Below are positions 7,958 to 15,215 of a DNA stretch of 32,172 bases, one piece after another (the stretch's first letter is position 1; the number at the start of each line of letters is the position of its first letter). The translations under genes and the position numbers were made by a program. Source of the DNA: Streptomyces panaciradicis. GTDB lineage: Bacteria > Actinomycetota > Actinomycetes > Streptomycetales > Streptomycetaceae. The stretch is taken from positions 1 to 32,172 of the forward strand of contig NZ_JAMGBF010000085.1 of NCBI RefSeq assembly GCF_023516615.1, in the 5' to 3' direction. Below the pieces are notes generated by a model. The model was not told the origin of the DNA and did not search any database. It saw only the letters and a program-made list of their open reading frames with translations.

Positions 7958-9232
7958 TCAGGTCGGTGCGTCCGGCAACGCGGGAATCGCCGCTGTCACC
8001 GGGTCGTGCCGGATGCGGTCGGCGGGAAGGCCCAGATCGGTCAGTCGGCGTACGGCGGCGGCGACCAGCCCCGGCGGGCCGCTGACGTAGGCCGTGCGGT
8101 CGCTGAAGTCGCCGTGTCCGGCCAGTGCCTCGGTGACCGGCGCCCGGTCGGATGCGGCGGGCCCCGCGTCGATGACGGGCACCACGCTCAGCCAGGCGCA
8201 GTGGCTCTCCAGCCGGGCCAGGACCGAGGCGTCGTAGAGGTCGTCGGCTGTGCGGGCGCCGAGGAACAGGTGGGCGCGGCGGCCCGGTGGGCGCCGCGCG
8301 ACCAGGTCCTCCAGCAGGGCCTTTGCGGTGGCCCATCCGGTGCCGCCGGCGACGATGAGCACGTCGCGTGTGAGGCCGTCGCCCAGCGTCGTCGTGCCCT
8401 GGGCGGGGCCCAGGCGCAGGGTGTCACCCACGCCGGTGCGGGTCACCAGGGCGTCGCTCACTCCGTCGGGCCCGGTGCGCCGGATGTGGAACTCCAGTTC
8501 GCCGTCCGCGCCCGGGACGCCGGCCGGGGTGTAGGGGCGCCAGGTGTGCGGCAGCAGGGGCGTCTGCAGGGTCGCGAACTGGCCGGGGTGGTACGGGTAC
8601 GGCTCGGCGGTCCGCACCCGCAGGACGGCGAGGTCGGGGCGCCGGCGCTGGTGGTCGACGACCGTGCCGTTCCAGTACGTGGGTTCGGCCAGTGCCTCGT
8701 TCGCGCCGTCCACCATGGCTGCGGCGGCGAAGCGCACCATGCGCAGCCACGCCCGCTCCACGTCCGCGCCGAGGTCACCGTGCGCCGTCCGGCGCAGCGC
8801 CTCGACGAGGGCCTGCTCGAACAGCGCGTAGTGCACCGGCAGTACGCCGAGTTTGCGGTGGTCGCGGCCGAGGCGGGCGCAGAAGGCGGCCACGTCCTCG
8901 GGGCGGTGCAGATGCTCGATCAGATACCACAAGGCCCGCTCCAGGTGGACCTGTTGGAACTCCATCGAGGCGGGGAACAGCTTCCGCAGGTACGGGTGGC
9001 GCTCGAACATCGCCTCGTAGAGACGGTCGATGAGATGACCGAACGGGGTGACCTGCGCCAGGTTCCGGACGATCACCTGCTGGTCCGCGGCGCCGTCGTA
9101 GCCACCGGTCGTAGGGGAGGGGCCGGGGGACGCGGCGGTGCCTCGTCCGGGGCGGGAGGCGGGGGTGAGCAGGCGGTCGCGCAGGCGCATGGCCTCCCGG
9201 CGGGCGAGCAGGGCGTGGTAGTTGTCGGTCAT
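7958..9232 (-). CDS. Flavohemoglobin-like globin/FAD/NAD reductase
   Basis: A 424-residue cytoplasmic protein with a globin domain (about 50-190), an FAD-binding reductase domain (about 195-285) and an NAD-binding domain (about 288-415). Tyr72 in RLYEAMF matches the B10 tyrosine, a Gln at 93-94 matches distal E7, and His125 in RDHRKLGV matches the proximal haem ligand of E. coli Hmp. RPYT (232-235) is the flavin motif, AGGTGWA (295-301) the nucleotide motif, and SGPPGLV lies near the end. Enzymes of this architecture convert nitric oxide to nitrate with O2 and NAD(P)H. An unusual feature is a roughly 50-residue polar N-terminal extension. GAGGAGG precedes ATG 9232. The start overlaps the stop of the upstream small membrane gene as ATGA. 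Confidence 0.88.
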   Translation of the reverse strand: MTDNYHALLARREAMRLRDRLLTPASRPGRGTAASPGPSPTTGGYDGAADQQVIVRNLAQVTPFGHLIDRLYEAMFERHPYLRKLFPASMEFQQVHLERALWYLIEHLHRPEDVAAFCARLGRDHRKLGVLPVHYALFEQALVEALRRTAHGDLGADVERAWLRMVRFAAAAMVDGANEALAEPTYWNGTVVDHQRRRPDLAVLRVRTAEPYPYHPGQFATLQTPLLPHTWRPYTPAGVPGADGELEFHIRRTGPDGVSDALVTRTGVGDTLRLGPAQGTTTLGDGLTRDVLIVAGGTGWATAKALLEDLVARRPPGRRAHLFLGARTADDLYDASVLARLESHCAWLSVVPVIDAGPAASDRAPVTEALAGHGDFSDRTAYVSGPPGLVAAAVRRLTDLGLPADRIRHDPVTAAIPALPDAPT

Positions 9233-9465
9233 GTGCGGGCCCTCCTCGTACAGGCACCGCACGATCCGCCGTCCGCGCAGCCGGCGCCTCCGGTCGAAGG
9301 GGCCTTCGAGCGGGCGCGGCGGGCGTAGTACCAAGCCATGTTCGACGTCAGTGCGGTCGGCGGCAGCCAGAGCAGGCCCAGCCAGGATCCCCGGGCGAAC
9401 GAGAGCGCCGCGGCGCCCGCGGCCAGGACACAGACGAGGGGAGCGAGAACGGCTGGGCGGACCAT
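9229..9465 (-). CDS. Small two-helix membrane protein with Cys-rich tail
   Basis: A 78-residue protein of unrecognised family. Two hydrophobic segments (AVLAPLVCVLAAGAAALSFA, then WLGLLWLPPTALTSNMAWYY) are followed by a basic stretch and a tail with four cysteines in GCADGGSCGAC context. ATG 9465 is preferred because AGGAAG lies 8 bases upstream; a GTG at 9471 is too close to that site. Its TGA overlaps the flavohemoglobin ATG (ATGA), so the two are almost certainly co-translated. The tail could bind metal or carry redox-active thiols; this is inference. Confidence 0.75.
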   Translation of the reverse strand: MVRPAVLAPLVCVLAAGAAALSFARGSWLGLLWLPPTALTSNMAWYYARRARSKAPSTGGAGCADGGSCGACTRRART

Positions 9466-9623
9466 CGGCACTGCTTCCTGTCGTTCCTCGGTTTCCGAAG
9501 GGTGTGCGCCCCGCCGGAACCGCCGGCACCGCCCTCACCGTCGCGGCGGGGCCGGAGCGCACGGTCGCATCCCATCACCGAAGATCGCGCCCCGGGCACA
9601 GCCGATGGACCCGGTCCCGCGGA

Positions 9624-9653
9624 CGAAGGACCTCTTCCGGCAGTGGTCCTTCG
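9624..9653. terminator. Hairpin, 9-bp stem
   Basis: CGAAGGACC (9624-9632) pairs with GGTCCTTCG (9645-9653) around a 12-base loop, in the gap between the membrane peptide gene and the anti-sigma-like gene. It may be a second terminator for the latter. Confidence 0.4.
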
Positions 9654-9693
9654 CCTCTGTTCCCGGCCCGTGATGTGTGCTTACGACGGCGAA

Positions 9694-9721
9694 GGCGACG
9701 GCGCGTGGAGGCGCCGTCGCC
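9694..9721 (-). terminator. Terminator hairpin after anti-sigma-like gene
   Basis: GGCGACGGCGC (9694-9704) pairs perfectly with GCGCCGTCGCC (9711-9721): 11 bp with a 6-base loop, 25 bases past the stop of the minus-strand ATPase gene. Confidence 0.7.
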
Positions 9722-9745
9722 GACCGTCCGGACCTCTGTGCCCGG

Positions 9746-10234
9746 TCACTGCTTCCGCGCGTCGTCGGGCGTGCGATGCCCGGCCGCGGCCGCCGCGGGC
9801 GCATGGAAGCAGGCCACGACCGACTTGCCGTGACGGCAGGACCTGGCCTCCCATTCGTCGGCCAGGGCGTCCACGAGGAACATGCCGCGTCCACCGACGC
9901 GGTCCGTGCTGACGCCGCGCGGGACCGGTGGCTCTCTCGACGCGTCATGAACGCTGATGTGCAGGCACTGTTCGTCCCAGGTCATCACCAACTGGGCGTT
10001 GCTGTGCGCGTGGACGTGCGCGTTGGTGACCAGCTCGGAGACGGTGAGCAGCACCGCGTCGACCGTCTCGGGAGCGGTCGTGGTCCACCCCAGGGCGTCG
10101 AGGTGATCACGTGCCCAGTCCCGGGCCTCCTTGACCTCACTGTGCATGGGCAGCGAGCGGGCCCAGCCGACCGCTCGCAACGACGAACCCTCCTTCGCGG
10201 GCTTCCGTGGCTTGCCGATGTGTGTTTCAGGCAT
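9746..10234 (-). CDS. HATPase (RsbW/SpoIIAB-like) ATP-binding protein
   Basis: A 162-residue protein with a GHKL ATPase domain as found in anti-sigma factors and serine kinases of the RsbW type. The N-box is ELVTNAHVHA (67-76), the G1 box has Asp97 in SVHDAS, and the G2 box is GGRGMFLVDALAD (114-126). In Streptomyces such proteins occur in large numbers, and many act as anti-sigma or partner-switching kinases, or serve unknown signalling roles. No sigma factor or antagonist gene is adjacent, so its partner cannot be named. ATG 10234 is chosen for the AGGACGGG upstream; an in-frame ATG at 10261 is less likely. Promoter sequences were not recognisable. Confidence 0.82.
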   Translation of the reverse strand: MPETHIGKPRKPAKEGSSLRAVGWARSLPMHSEVKEARDWARDHLDALGWTTTAPETVDAVLLTVSELVTNAHVHAHSNAQLVMTWDEQCLHISVHDASREPPVPRGVSTDRVGGRGMFLVDALADEWEARSCRHGKSVVACFHAPAAAAAGHRTPDDARKQ

Positions 10235-10279
10235 GTCCCGTCCTGGGTGAGTGCGCGGCATCCCCAGGGCTGGTCAGCG

Positions 10280-10320
10280 GCGCCACGCGAGCGGGCCCGT
10301 GCGGCCCACTCGCGTGGCGC
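10280..10320 (-). terminator. Very long terminator hairpin
   Basis: GCGCCACGCGAG (10280-10291) pairs with CTCGCGTGGCGC (10309-10320). Inside it GGGCC (10293-10297) pairs with GGCCC (10303-10307) around a 5-base loop. That gives 17 base pairs with a single mismatched position. It lies 43 bases past the stop of the 48-residue gene and upstream of the anti-sigma-like gene, so it separates their transcripts. Confidence 0.82.
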
Positions 10321-10362
10321 GCTGCTGACAGCCGGGGCTGTGCTGTGGCGGGCGCTCGGCGG

Positions 10363-10509
10363 TCAACGGTGGCCGCGCAGCTTGCCCAGCAGGCGCTGGG
10401 CCTGCGCTCGGCGCCGGGGATCGGCCGCGGCCCGTCGCGCCTGCTCGGCCGCGCGCCGGCCCTGAGGACTCCTGGCGAACTCCTTGATGCGCTCCATCAT
10501 GCCTGGCAT
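10363..10509 (-). CDS. Small basic protein, 48 residues
   Basis: Reading the minus strand from ATG 10509 gives a 48-residue protein. It starts MPGMMERIKEFARSPQGRR, continues with Arg/Ala-rich helix, and ends RLLGKLRGHR before TGA at 10363-10365. GGAAGGAG stands 4 bases before the ATG, an excellent ribosome binding site. The KEFARSPQGR segment and the general look resemble small conserved hypothetical proteins of streptomycetes. It is amphipathic, strongly basic and has no Cys. Its function is unknown; nucleic-acid or membrane association is possible. It has its own strong terminator, and a possible sigma-B-type promoter lies about 45 bases upstream. Confidence 0.72.
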   Translation of the reverse strand: MPGMMERIKEFARSPQGRRAAEQARRAAADPRRRAQAQRLLGKLRGHR

Positions 10510-10553
10510 GACGCTCCTTCCCTGCGGGGGTCTTGTCCTTCGCTGCGGTTCGG

Positions 10554-10578
10554 TTACCCCCGACGGGTCGGCTCAGCC
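10554..10578 (-). promoter_or_regulatory. Possible sigma-B-type promoter for the 48-residue gene
   Basis: On the minus strand, GGCT (10578-10575) is followed after 15 bases by GGGTAA (10559-10554), resembling the general-stress GNNT-N14-16-GGGTAY pattern. The last base of the -10 departs from consensus. It is about 45 bases from the start codon. Confidence 0.3.
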
Positions 10579-10808
10579 CTGCCGCCTCGGCGCAGCGTGA
10601 CCGTGGGCCCCCTTGGCTGTGCGCTGTGGTCGATCGCCGCCGTGATGGTGGTCGATGGCGCGCGTGGGCGAGTTGGTGCGAGAACACGTCGAACCCCATG
10701 TGTCGCAAGGGGAGTTGACGCGGTGGGGGTGCCCGTGCGTCGGGATGGCGCCGCTCGGGGACCTGCCTCGGTCCCGTGCGACCGGCAGCGCTGGTCCGAT
10801 CTCGCCGA

Positions 10809-10838
10809 CCGACACTTCCGGCACCGTCGCCGTACCCT
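10809..10838 (+). promoter_or_regulatory. Possible promoter giving a leaderless sirtuin mRNA
   Basis: CCGACA (10809-10814) and TACCCT (10833-10838) are spaced by 18 bases. The sirtuin ATG begins 7 bases after the -10. No ribosome binding site precedes that ATG, so transcription probably begins at or next to the start codon. Confidence 0.45.
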
Positions 10839-10844
10839 TGCGCC

Positions 10845-11750
10845 ATGCGCATGCGCCCCACCCTGACCTGGACCCCCACCGGGGATCTGCCGCCGAGCAC
10901 GACGGATCTGCGGCCGGTCGCCGACGCGCTGGGGGCCGGCGGTGTGCTGGTGCTCAGTGGCGCGGGCATCTCCACCGAGTCGGGCATTCCCGACTACCGC
11001 GGTGAGGGCGGGAGCCTGAGCCGGCACACGCCGATGCTCTACCAGGACTTCACCGGCAGCGCTCAGGCCCGGCGCCGGTACTGGGCGCGCAGTCACCTCG
11101 GCTGGCGGGCGTTCGGCCGTGCCCGTCCCAACGCCGGGCACCGGGCGGTGGCCGCGTTCGGGCGGCACGGGCTGCTCGCGGGCACGATCACCCAGAACGT
11201 GGACGGGCTGCACCAGGCCGCCGGCAGTGACGGCGTCGTCGAGCTCCACGGAAGTCTCGACCGGGTGGTGTGCCTGGGCTGCGGCGCCTTCAGTCCGCGT
11301 CGTGAACTGGCGCGTCGGCTGGAGGAGGCCAATCCGGACTTCGCGCCGGTGGCGGCGGGCATCAACCCGGACGGTGACGCCGATCTCAGCGAGGACCAGG
11401 TCGGAGACTTCCGGGTGGTCCCTTGCGTCGACTGCGGCGGCGTCCTCAAACCGGACGTGGTGTTCTTCGGCGAGGCCGTGTCGCCCCGGCGGGTCGAACA
11501 CTGCCGTGAACTGGTACGCGCGGCGGACGCACTGCTCGTTCTGGGCTCTTCGCTCACGGTGATGTCCGGACTGCGGTTCGTGCGCCAGGCCGCGCAGTCG
11601 GGGAAGCGGGTGCTGATCATCAACCGGGACGCGACCCGCGGCGACCGGCACGCCGTCGCGCGGGTCGACCTTCCGCTGGGGGCGGCGCTCACGACGTTGG
11701 CGGACGGCCTGGGCATCTCCCTCGACGACGAGACGGCACCCGTGGCCTGA
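10845..11750 (+). CDS. NAD-dependent protein deacylase, class II sirtuin
   Basis: A 301-residue Sir2-family enzyme that removes acyl groups from lysines using NAD+, probably in the cytoplasm. The motifs appear in order: GAGIS (39-43), TQNVDGLH (116-123), catalytic His135 in ELHGS, zinc cysteines Cys143/Cys146 and Cys194/Cys197, KPDVVFFGE (202-210) and GSSL (234-237). The segment between the cysteine pairs (INPDGDADLSEDQVGDF) is the long insert characteristic of SIRT4-like class II bacterial sirtuins. ATG 10845 is used; a second ATG lies two codons later. The absence of a Shine-Dalgarno and a -10 immediately upstream suggest a leaderless message. The gene ends 9 bases from the convergent nucleotidyltransferase-like gene. 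Confidence 0.93.
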   Translation: MRMRPTLTWTPTGDLPPSTTDLRPVADALGAGGVLVLSGAGISTESGIPDYRGEGGSLSRHTPMLYQDFTGSAQARRRYWARSHLGWRAFGRARPNAGHRAVAAFGRHGLLAGTITQNVDGLHQAAGSDGVVELHGSLDRVVCLGCGAFSPRRELARRLEEANPDFAPVAAGINPDGDADLSEDQVGDFRVVPCVDCGGVLKPDVVFFGEAVSPRRVEHCRELVRAADALLVLGSSLTVMSGLRFVRQAAQSGKRVLIINRDATRGDRHAVARVDLPLGAALTTLADGLGISLDDETAPVA

Positions 11751-11759
11751 ACAAGGGCA

Positions 11760-12398
11760 CTACCGTCCCAGTGCCGCCAGCCATGGATGCCCGGGATGCA
11801 TGCGCGCCAGCCCTTCCCCGAGCACGTCACGGCGCGTCCGGTTCAGCAGCGGCAGAATGCCGTGGAAGTCGGCGTGGTCCTTGGGCCGAGTGTCCTTGGC
11901 CTTGAACAGCAGCACCAACTCCGGTACGAGGTAGGGGATGCCGTCCGCCGTCCGCTCGATGACGGCGTCGTACGGCAGTCTCAGGCTCACGTCCCGCCGG
12001 CAGATCCACGTCCTTCCCTCGTGCGGCTCGCGGAAGACGTCCATGAGGAACCGGCCGCTCGCCGGGTCCCGCAGCCAGGTCTGGTGGGTGGCCGCGAGTG
12101 CCTCGGCTCCCGCATCAGCCCAGATGCGCCCCGAGCCCACCGCGTCGAACGCGTAACCGGGGAAGTGGTCTCGGACCTCGGGGAATCCCGCCGCGGGCAC
12201 CGCGATCTCCAGATCGCCGTGCGGTCGCGACTGCTCTCCTCGGAACAGATCCAGCGCCCACCCTGCCGCGATGCACCAGGGCGTGCCGATACCGGCCAAC
12301 CGCTCCGTGACCTGGTCCGGCCGCCAGGCGTCGGCCCACCGGGCATCCAGTTCGCCCGCGTCGACAACGGTGCCGCCGGGCAGCGGGGGCTCGGTCAT
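11760..12398 (-). CDS. Aminoglycoside-2''-adenylyltransferase-like nucleotidyltransferase
   Basis: A 212-residue protein. CIAAGWALDLFRGEQSRPHGDLEIAV resembles the N-terminal core of the nucleotidyltransferase fold, where a Gly-Gly/Gly-Trp start is followed by paired acidic residues (D-L-E here). DVFREPHEGRTW and a C-terminal LVPELVLLFKAKDTRPKDHADF segment match the ANT(2'')-like family. Members of this family in actinomycetes are mostly of unknown substrate, and resistance activity should not be assumed. The first half of the GS/GG motif is GWALD, with Ala before Gly. The ATG start has only a weak ribosome binding site. It is convergent with the sirtuin gene. Confidence 0.68.
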   Translation of the reverse strand: MTEPPLPGGTVVDAGELDARWADAWRPDQVTERLAGIGTPWCIAAGWALDLFRGEQSRPHGDLEIAVPAAGFPEVRDHFPGYAFDAVGSGRIWADAGAEALAATHQTWLRDPASGRFLMDVFREPHEGRTWICRRDVSLRLPYDAVIERTADGIPYLVPELVLLFKAKDTRPKDHADFHGILPLLNRTRRDVLGEGLARMHPGHPWLAALGR

Positions 12399-12534
12399 CG
12401 GAACACCGTACTGCCGGGACAGTGGGGTTCATCGGGGCGTGGCCGTTCCGTTTGCGTCCAGCGTCGACCCGGCATAAGCCTCGAAAGCGAAGAAGACCGG
12501 CATGGTGACGACCGGCAAGGCAAGGAGGGCAGCG

Positions 12535-13443
12535 GTGGACCTGGAGGGCGTCGCGAACGAGCTGTACGGGCTGCGGCCGCAGGACTTCACCGCCGCGCGG
12601 GACGCCCGCGCGGCCGAGGCCCGTCGCGCCGGCGACCGTGCGCTCGCCGGGAAGATCGGCGCACTGCGCCGGCCCAGCCTGGCGGCCTGGGCGAGCAACC
12701 TCCTGGTCCGTGAGCAGCCCGAGGAGATCGAACCGTTGCTGCGGATCGGCGAAGGGCTGCGGCAGGCTCACCACGATCTGGACGGGGCGCAACTGCGCGA
12801 GCTCAGCAGGCAGCGGCACCTCGTGGTCAACGCACTGTCGCGGCAGGCCCGGCAGCTGACGGCCCAGGCCGGGCACCCGATCGGCGAGGACGTCCAACGG
12901 GAGGTCGAAGGCATCCTCCACGCCGTGCTCGCCGACCCCGCGGCCGCGCAGGAGTGGGCCGCCGGGCGTCTGGTGAAGGCATTCGACCAGACCGTCGGCT
13001 TCCCGGCGGCAGCTGACGGCGCCCGTGCACGGCCCGCCCGGGCGCCACGCACGCGCAAGGAGGTTCCGCCCGCCGAAAGCCGTCGGCAGAAGGCCGACGA
13101 GGAGCGGCGCCGGCGGCTGGAGCAGGCCCAACAAGAGGCGGAAGAGGCCGAGCGCGTGCTCGCGGCTCGGCGTGAGGAGGCCGCGGCCGCCGAGCGGCAG
13201 GCCGACGACGCGCAGGCCGCCGTGCGGTCGGTCGAGGAGCGTGTCGACGAGCTGAGCGAGGAGCTCGCGCACCTCGAAGAGCAGCGGGGGCAGGCCGAGA
13301 CGAGCGCACGCACGGCACGCGAGCAGGCCGCCGAAGCGGACCGCCGCCTGCGGGAGGCGCGGCGCCGCGCCGAGACCGCCGCGGCCCGGGTCACCCGCCT
13401 CGGCGCGGGAACCGGCGGGCGGCGCGCCACGAGCAGGAAGTGA
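12535..13443 (+). CDS. Coiled-coil protein of unknown function
   Basis: A 302-residue protein. GTG 12535 is chosen because AAGGAGGG ends 5 bases before it; an upstream ATG at 12502 lacks such a site. Residues about 1-150 include VANELYGLRPQDFTAARDAR and RPSLAAWASNLLV, which resemble a widespread actinobacterial family of unknown role. Residues about 185-290 are a long charged coiled coil rich in Glu, Arg and Ala (EEAERVLAARREEAAAAERQ). A basic Gly/Arg tail ends ATSRK. There are no membrane segments or signal peptide. I cannot assign a function; a structural or nucleoid-associated role is only a guess. Confidence 0.75.
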   Translation: MDLEGVANELYGLRPQDFTAARDARAAEARRAGDRALAGKIGALRRPSLAAWASNLLVREQPEEIEPLLRIGEGLRQAHHDLDGAQLRELSRQRHLVVNALSRQARQLTAQAGHPIGEDVQREVEGILHAVLADPAAAQEWAAGRLVKAFDQTVGFPAAADGARARPARAPRTRKEVPPAESRRQKADEERRRRLEQAQQEAEEAERVLAARREEAAAAERQADDAQAAVRSVEERVDELSEELAHLEEQRGQAETSARTAREQAAEADRRLREARRRAETAAARVTRLGAGTGGRRATSRK

Positions 13444-13539
13444 GCACGCCCCTGCCCGTCGCAGGTCCGACAGCAGCAGGTCCCGCAGCCGGTGCCGGCA
13501 TCAACTCCGCGCGGCCTGCGGTGTTCGGCCCCCCCTCGG

Positions 13540-13972
13540 CGCCCGTCTGTTCCGGAAAGGCCAGGTCGCTCGCCGTCAAAGGCGCGTCGGGGAGTGGTCG
13601 GGGCGGGGCGGTGGGCGGATCGGCGCCCATGCGGCGACCGAGCCGAAGTGCAGGACCGCCGTGTCGGCCGGGACACGGGCGGTGTCCGCTGCAGGTGCGC
13701 GGTGTCGTCGAGGGAGAAGTCGTAGCCAGCGCGTCCCTGCGGGCCGTGGAGGCCACGGTCAGTGGGGTCGGCTCGGTGGCGGCGGGGGAGCGGCACCGGT
13801 CGATGCCCTCGGCCGTGGCGTGAGCGCGCGGCATCCTGCCGAACGCCTTGTCCGCCAGGCGGGCCATGAGGGCGGTGCGGCGACCCAGCCCGGCGAACCC
13901 GACGGCGACGCCGAACGGGCTGCCGCCGGGGGCCCGGAGCTGGACCATGTCGACGAGGGCTTCGCCGATCAT
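13540..13972 (-). pseudogene. Decayed PfkB-family sugar kinase
   Basis: Minus-strand reading from ATG 13972 gives MIGEALVDMVQLRAPGGSP, then VAVGFAGLGRRTALMARLAD, KAFGRM and AAATEP-type text: the N-terminal third of a PfkB (fructokinase/ribokinase) enzyme. Similarity then continues in a second frame (GRAGYDFSLDDTAHLQ, about 13700-13745) and a third (VPADTAVLHFGSVAAWAP, 13625-13678). A fragment LTASDLAF reappears in the first frame near 13570. The catalytic C-terminal GAGD region is missing or unrecognisable, and the usual NVAVG has become GVAVG. At least two frameshifts and internal deletions make this a pseudogene. It starts 37 bases after the lacI stop on the same strand, so a lacI-kinase operon once faced the sugar transporter. 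Confidence 0.85.
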
Positions 13973-14009
13973 CGTGACCAGCGCCGATCCGGCCGTCGCG
14001 GGCGTCCTG

Positions 14010-15065
14010 TCAGCCGACGGGTCCTGCGGCGGTGATCTCGCCGGAGCCCCGTTCGATCAGCCGGGTCGGCACGGTGACGGTGCTGGTGGGCGACTCGTCG
14101 CCGTCGAGCCTGCGGAAGAGCATCTCGGCGGCCGTCCGGCCCAGTCGCTCGATGTCCTGGGCGATGACGGAGATACCCGGACTGAGGATGTCGGCAAGGG
14201 GGAAGTCGTCGAAGCCCACATGGGCCACGGTGTCTTGCAGCCCCAGGGCGCGCAGTGCGCGGACGGCGCCGATGGTGACGAAGTTCTGGCTGGTGAACAG
14301 CGCCGTGGGCGCATCGGGCAGCGCCAGCAGCTCCTCGGTCGCGGCGATGGCGGCACTCTCGCTGGAGCCGACGTGCCGGACGATCTCGGCGTCGTACTCG
14401 ATGTGGGCCAGCTCCAGTGCGTGCCGGTAGCCGTCGAAGCGCTGGGCGGCGGTGGAGATGGTCACCTGGTCGCCGAGGTAGGCGATGCGGCGGTGGCCGG
14501 ACTTCAGCAGGTGCTCGATCGCGGTGACGGAGCCCTGCCGGTTGTCGGAGACGACGGCGTCCGCGTCGAGCAGGCTGGGCTCGCGGTCGACGAAGACCAT
14601 GCAGGTGCCCGAGCGCTGCTCGCTGATCAGGTAGCTGTGGTCGCGGCCGGCCGGGACGATGACGAGGCCGTCGACCCGGCGGTCGATGAGGGCCTGGGCC
14701 AGTTCCCGTTCCCGGGCCGGATCCTCGTCCAGGCTGCCGACCAGCACCAGGCTTCCGCGCCCGCGGGCCACGTTCTCGACGGTGCGCGTCAGAGCGGCCG
14801 AGAAGGGGTTCGCGGCGTCCTCGACGAGCATCCCGACGGTGGCCGTACGGCCGTCCCCGCGGCGCAGGCTGCTGGCCGTCAGGTTGGGCCGGTAGCCGAG
14901 CTTGTCGGCCGCTTCGCGCACCCGTGCGGCGATGGCCGGATCGACGGTGGGCACGCCGTTGACCACGCGCGAGACCGTCTTGATGGCCACGCCGGCCAGC
15001 GCCGCCACCTCACGCATGGTGGGGCGGCTGCGGGGGGTCCGCGATGGCGGCTCGCCCTGAGTCAT
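14010..15065 (-). CDS. LacI-family transcriptional regulator
   Basis: A 351-residue repressor-type protein. The helix-turn-helix and hinge span about residues 16-70 (MREVAALAGVAIKTVSRVVNG, then KLGYRPNLTASSLRRG). The rest is a periplasmic-binding-protein-like sugar domain: VGMLVEDAANPFSAAL, DGLVIVPAG, VVFVDRE-type text, HRRIAYLGD, and VGFDDFPLADILSPGISVIAQD near the end. Members bind operators with a central CG and release on sugar binding. ATG 15065 follows GGGAGA. It diverges from the FrcBCA-like transporter, with a candidate operator between them at 15163-15176, and probably represses the transporter and itself. A matching site precedes the GH31 gene. Confidence 0.95.
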   Translation of the reverse strand: MTQGEPPSRTPRSRPTMREVAALAGVAIKTVSRVVNGVPTVDPAIAARVREAADKLGYRPNLTASSLRRGDGRTATVGMLVEDAANPFSAALTRTVENVARGRGSLVLVGSLDEDPARERELAQALIDRRVDGLVIVPAGRDHSYLISEQRSGTCMVFVDREPSLLDADAVVSDNRQGSVTAIEHLLKSGHRRIAYLGDQVTISTAAQRFDGYRHALELAHIEYDAEIVRHVGSSESAAIAATEELLALPDAPTALFTSQNFVTIGAVRALRALGLQDTVAHVGFDDFPLADILSPGISVIAQDIERLGRTAAEMLFRRLDGDESPTSTVTVPTRLIERGSGEITAAGPVG

Positions 15066-15125
15066 CGTTGTCTCCCAACCGGTCGCGCGTTACCCACTCG
15101 TTGCGGACGCATGTCTACCAGTGCC

Positions 15126-15155
15126 TTGACGGACTCGTCCATACGGGCCCAGTAT
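15126..15155 (+). promoter_or_regulatory. Candidate promoter of the sugar transporter operon
   Basis: TTGACG (15126-15131) and CAGTAT (15150-15155) are spaced by 18 bases. The predicted start of transcription is around 15162, immediately before the operator palindrome, a classical repressor-block arrangement. The -10 match is modest. Confidence 0.45.
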
Positions 15156-15162
15156 CCCGGTC

Positions 15163-15176
15163 AGTCAACGTTGTCT
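15163..15176. promoter_or_regulatory. Candidate LacI operator of the transporter operon
   Basis: AGTCAACGTTGTCT is symmetric except for one position pair and contains the core CAACGTTGT, identical to 2765-2773 upstream of the GH31 gene. It lies just past the candidate plus-strand -10. On the minus strand it contains TTGACT, which could be the -35 of lacI, so one bound repressor could shut both divergent promoters. Confidence 0.65.
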
Positions 15177-15215
15177 CAGCGTGGACCACGGGACGGCTCC
15201 GAAAGGGATCAAGCC

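Noticed and set aside
7445..9328. A 627-codon plus-strand frame through the SDR and flavohemoglobin genes
   Set aside because: It is low-complexity and overlaps two well-supported genes.
11760..12398. Aminoglycoside resistance gene
   Set aside because: Only family-level similarity to the ANT(2'')-like fold is visible; most actinomycete members have no shown resistance role.
13848..15215. A long plus-strand frame running into the substrate-binding protein
   Set aside because: This part is antisense to lacI and the kinase remnant; the lipoprotein signal peptide and ribosome binding site fix the start at 15216.
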